From assembly GCA_020636045.1 (NCBI GenBank), contig JACJYP010000001.1, positions 666,001 to 730,000 on the forward strand: a DNA stretch of 64,000 bases. The letters run 5' to 3'. The stretch is from Lewinellaceae bacterium (GTDB taxonomy: Bacteria > Bacteroidota > Bacteroidia > Chitinophagales > Saprospiraceae). A program made the position numbers and the translations under genes. A model generated the notes under the pieces. The model did no database searches and was not told the DNA's origin. It worked only from the letters and a program-made list of their open reading frames with translations. Below, one piece after another: positions 63,482-64,000 of this stretch (position 1 is the stretch's first letter; every line of letters starts with the position of its first letter).

Positions 63482-64000
63482 TCATATCCTGAACGCCGCG
63501 CTTGCAAACGCCAGTCCGCCGCCGGAGCCGATAAAGAAACACAGGTCGCCAGCTTGCACCTGCCCTTTTTCCCAGGCCTCATTGAATGCCATCGGAATGC
63601 AAGCCGAACCGGTATAGCCAAAATGGTGCATGATCGTTGTGGCGCGGTCACGCGGCACATTTAGCCGGTCGAGTGTTTCAAAAATGCTGTTGATATTGAT
63701 CTGTGTAATAAAATAATGTTTCACATCGGCAGGCGTTACACCGATCCGCTCGCACAGGGCAAGCGCCATATCGGCCCAGGTTTCCGGGTTCAGCGTTTTC
63801 GGGAAACGCTGAACGAATTGCAGTTGGTGTTCATGGCGCGCCAGCCCCTCTGCGGTAAGGGGCTTGTGCGTACCGCCGCCGTATATCCCCATCCAGCCGT
63901 GGTATTCGCCTTTTGTGCGCAGTTCGCTCGCCAGGAAACCGCGTTTTCCACTGTCACTTTCCGCGCGCAATACCACCGCTCCCGCGCCGTCGCCGAAAAG
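63482..64000 (-). CDS. KASIII (FabH)-like thiolase-fold protein, partial, catalytic His and Asn replaced
   Basis: The 3' 172 codons are visible; the 5' part lies outside the window. FGDGAGAVVL and the FabH-like end GSGGGLAFASAAFRI place it in the ketoacyl synthase III group. Where FabH has PHQAN (catalytic His) it reads ITQININS; where FabH has GNTSA (catalytic Asn) it reads GYTGSA. Decarboxylative condensation of the classical type therefore looks unlikely. The downstream acyl-CoA ligase suggests use of acyl-CoA substrates. The nucleophile Cys, if present, is off the window. Confidence 0.85.
   Translation of the reverse strand, partial: LFGDGAGAVVLRAESDSGKRGFLASELRTKGEYHGWMGIYGGGTHKPLTAEGLARHEHQLQFVQRFPKTLNPETWADMALALCERIGVTPADVKHYFITQININSIFETLDRLNVPRDRATTIMHHFGYTGSACIPMAFNEAWEKGQVQAGDLCFFIGSGGGLAFASAAFRI

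Overview
This 64 kb window reads as chromosomal DNA of a GC-rich member of the Bacteroidota, most likely from the Saprospiria/Chitinophagia side (inference). The evidence is a SusC/RagA-type TonB-linked receptor, a T9SS type A sorting domain, a menaquinone-type three-subunit succinate dehydrogenase (sdhCAB), GH97 and DUF2851 proteins, and recurrent TAnnTTTG boxes of the Bacteroidetes sigma-ABfr promoter upstream of genes. No rRNA, tRNA, CRISPR array, integrase or transposase gene was seen. Gene density is high, with several translationally coupled stop/start overlaps and at least two TTG starts.

Layout: 1-1.6 kb, 5' part of an LRR-Roc GTPase gene (minus strand, running off the window). 2-7.2 kb, sdhC-sdhA-sdhB with three small exported-protein genes lodged between sdhA and sdhB. 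7.2-7.7 kb, a repeat-rich intergenic block. 7.7-14.2 kb, membrane protein, Ppx/GppA phosphatase, small outer-membrane barrel, MBL hydrolase, acyltransferase, class 1 isoprenoid enzyme and gmhA. 14.2-19.2 kb, an orphan SusC-like receptor and an EAD11-type membrane protein. 19.3-22.9 kb, the 5-oxoprolinase operon pxpBCA plus an NRAMP-fold transporter lacking the metal motifs. 23-31 kb, GNAT, GT39-like glycosyltransferase, a split mfd, nuclease and Dabb protein. 31-41 kb, murA (with Asp in place of the catalytic Cys), a lipoprotein, pabB, YigZ, a Doc-type toxin-antitoxin pair, DUF2851, a class III aminotransferase, and nupC divergent from udk. 41-48 kb, transporters, aldose epimerase and a T9SS cargo protein. 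48-56 kb, CBS-ACT protein, a hairpin/MITE-like element, DUF1460 amidase-like protein, amidohydrolase, DUF58, acyl-CoA dehydrogenase, M29 aminopeptidase and a barrel-like protein. 57-64 kb, GH97, SNF2 helicase, acyl-CoA ligase and the 3' part of a KASIII-like gene.

The most striking locus is mfd. The transcription-repair coupling factor is cut into two well-preserved open reading frames by about 280 bp. That insert holds three tandem 42-bp repeats, eight CCGTNNN heptamers, and a near-consensus promoter just ahead of the second half. The cut lies at the linker between the UvrB-like damage-recognition module and the RNA-polymerase-binding/translocase module, so the two halves may work as a two-gene Mfd. 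Related heptamer repeats (GGAAATT type) recur at 7.2 kb and at 51.4 kb, pointing to a dispersed heptameric repeat family.

Functional links visible from gene order: a nucleoside transporter next to uridine kinase; a transporter inside the oxoprolinase operon; a KASIII-like protein next to an acyl-CoA ligase; an antitoxin overlapping its toxin. All product names rest on motif and family recognition by eye; no database search was run.
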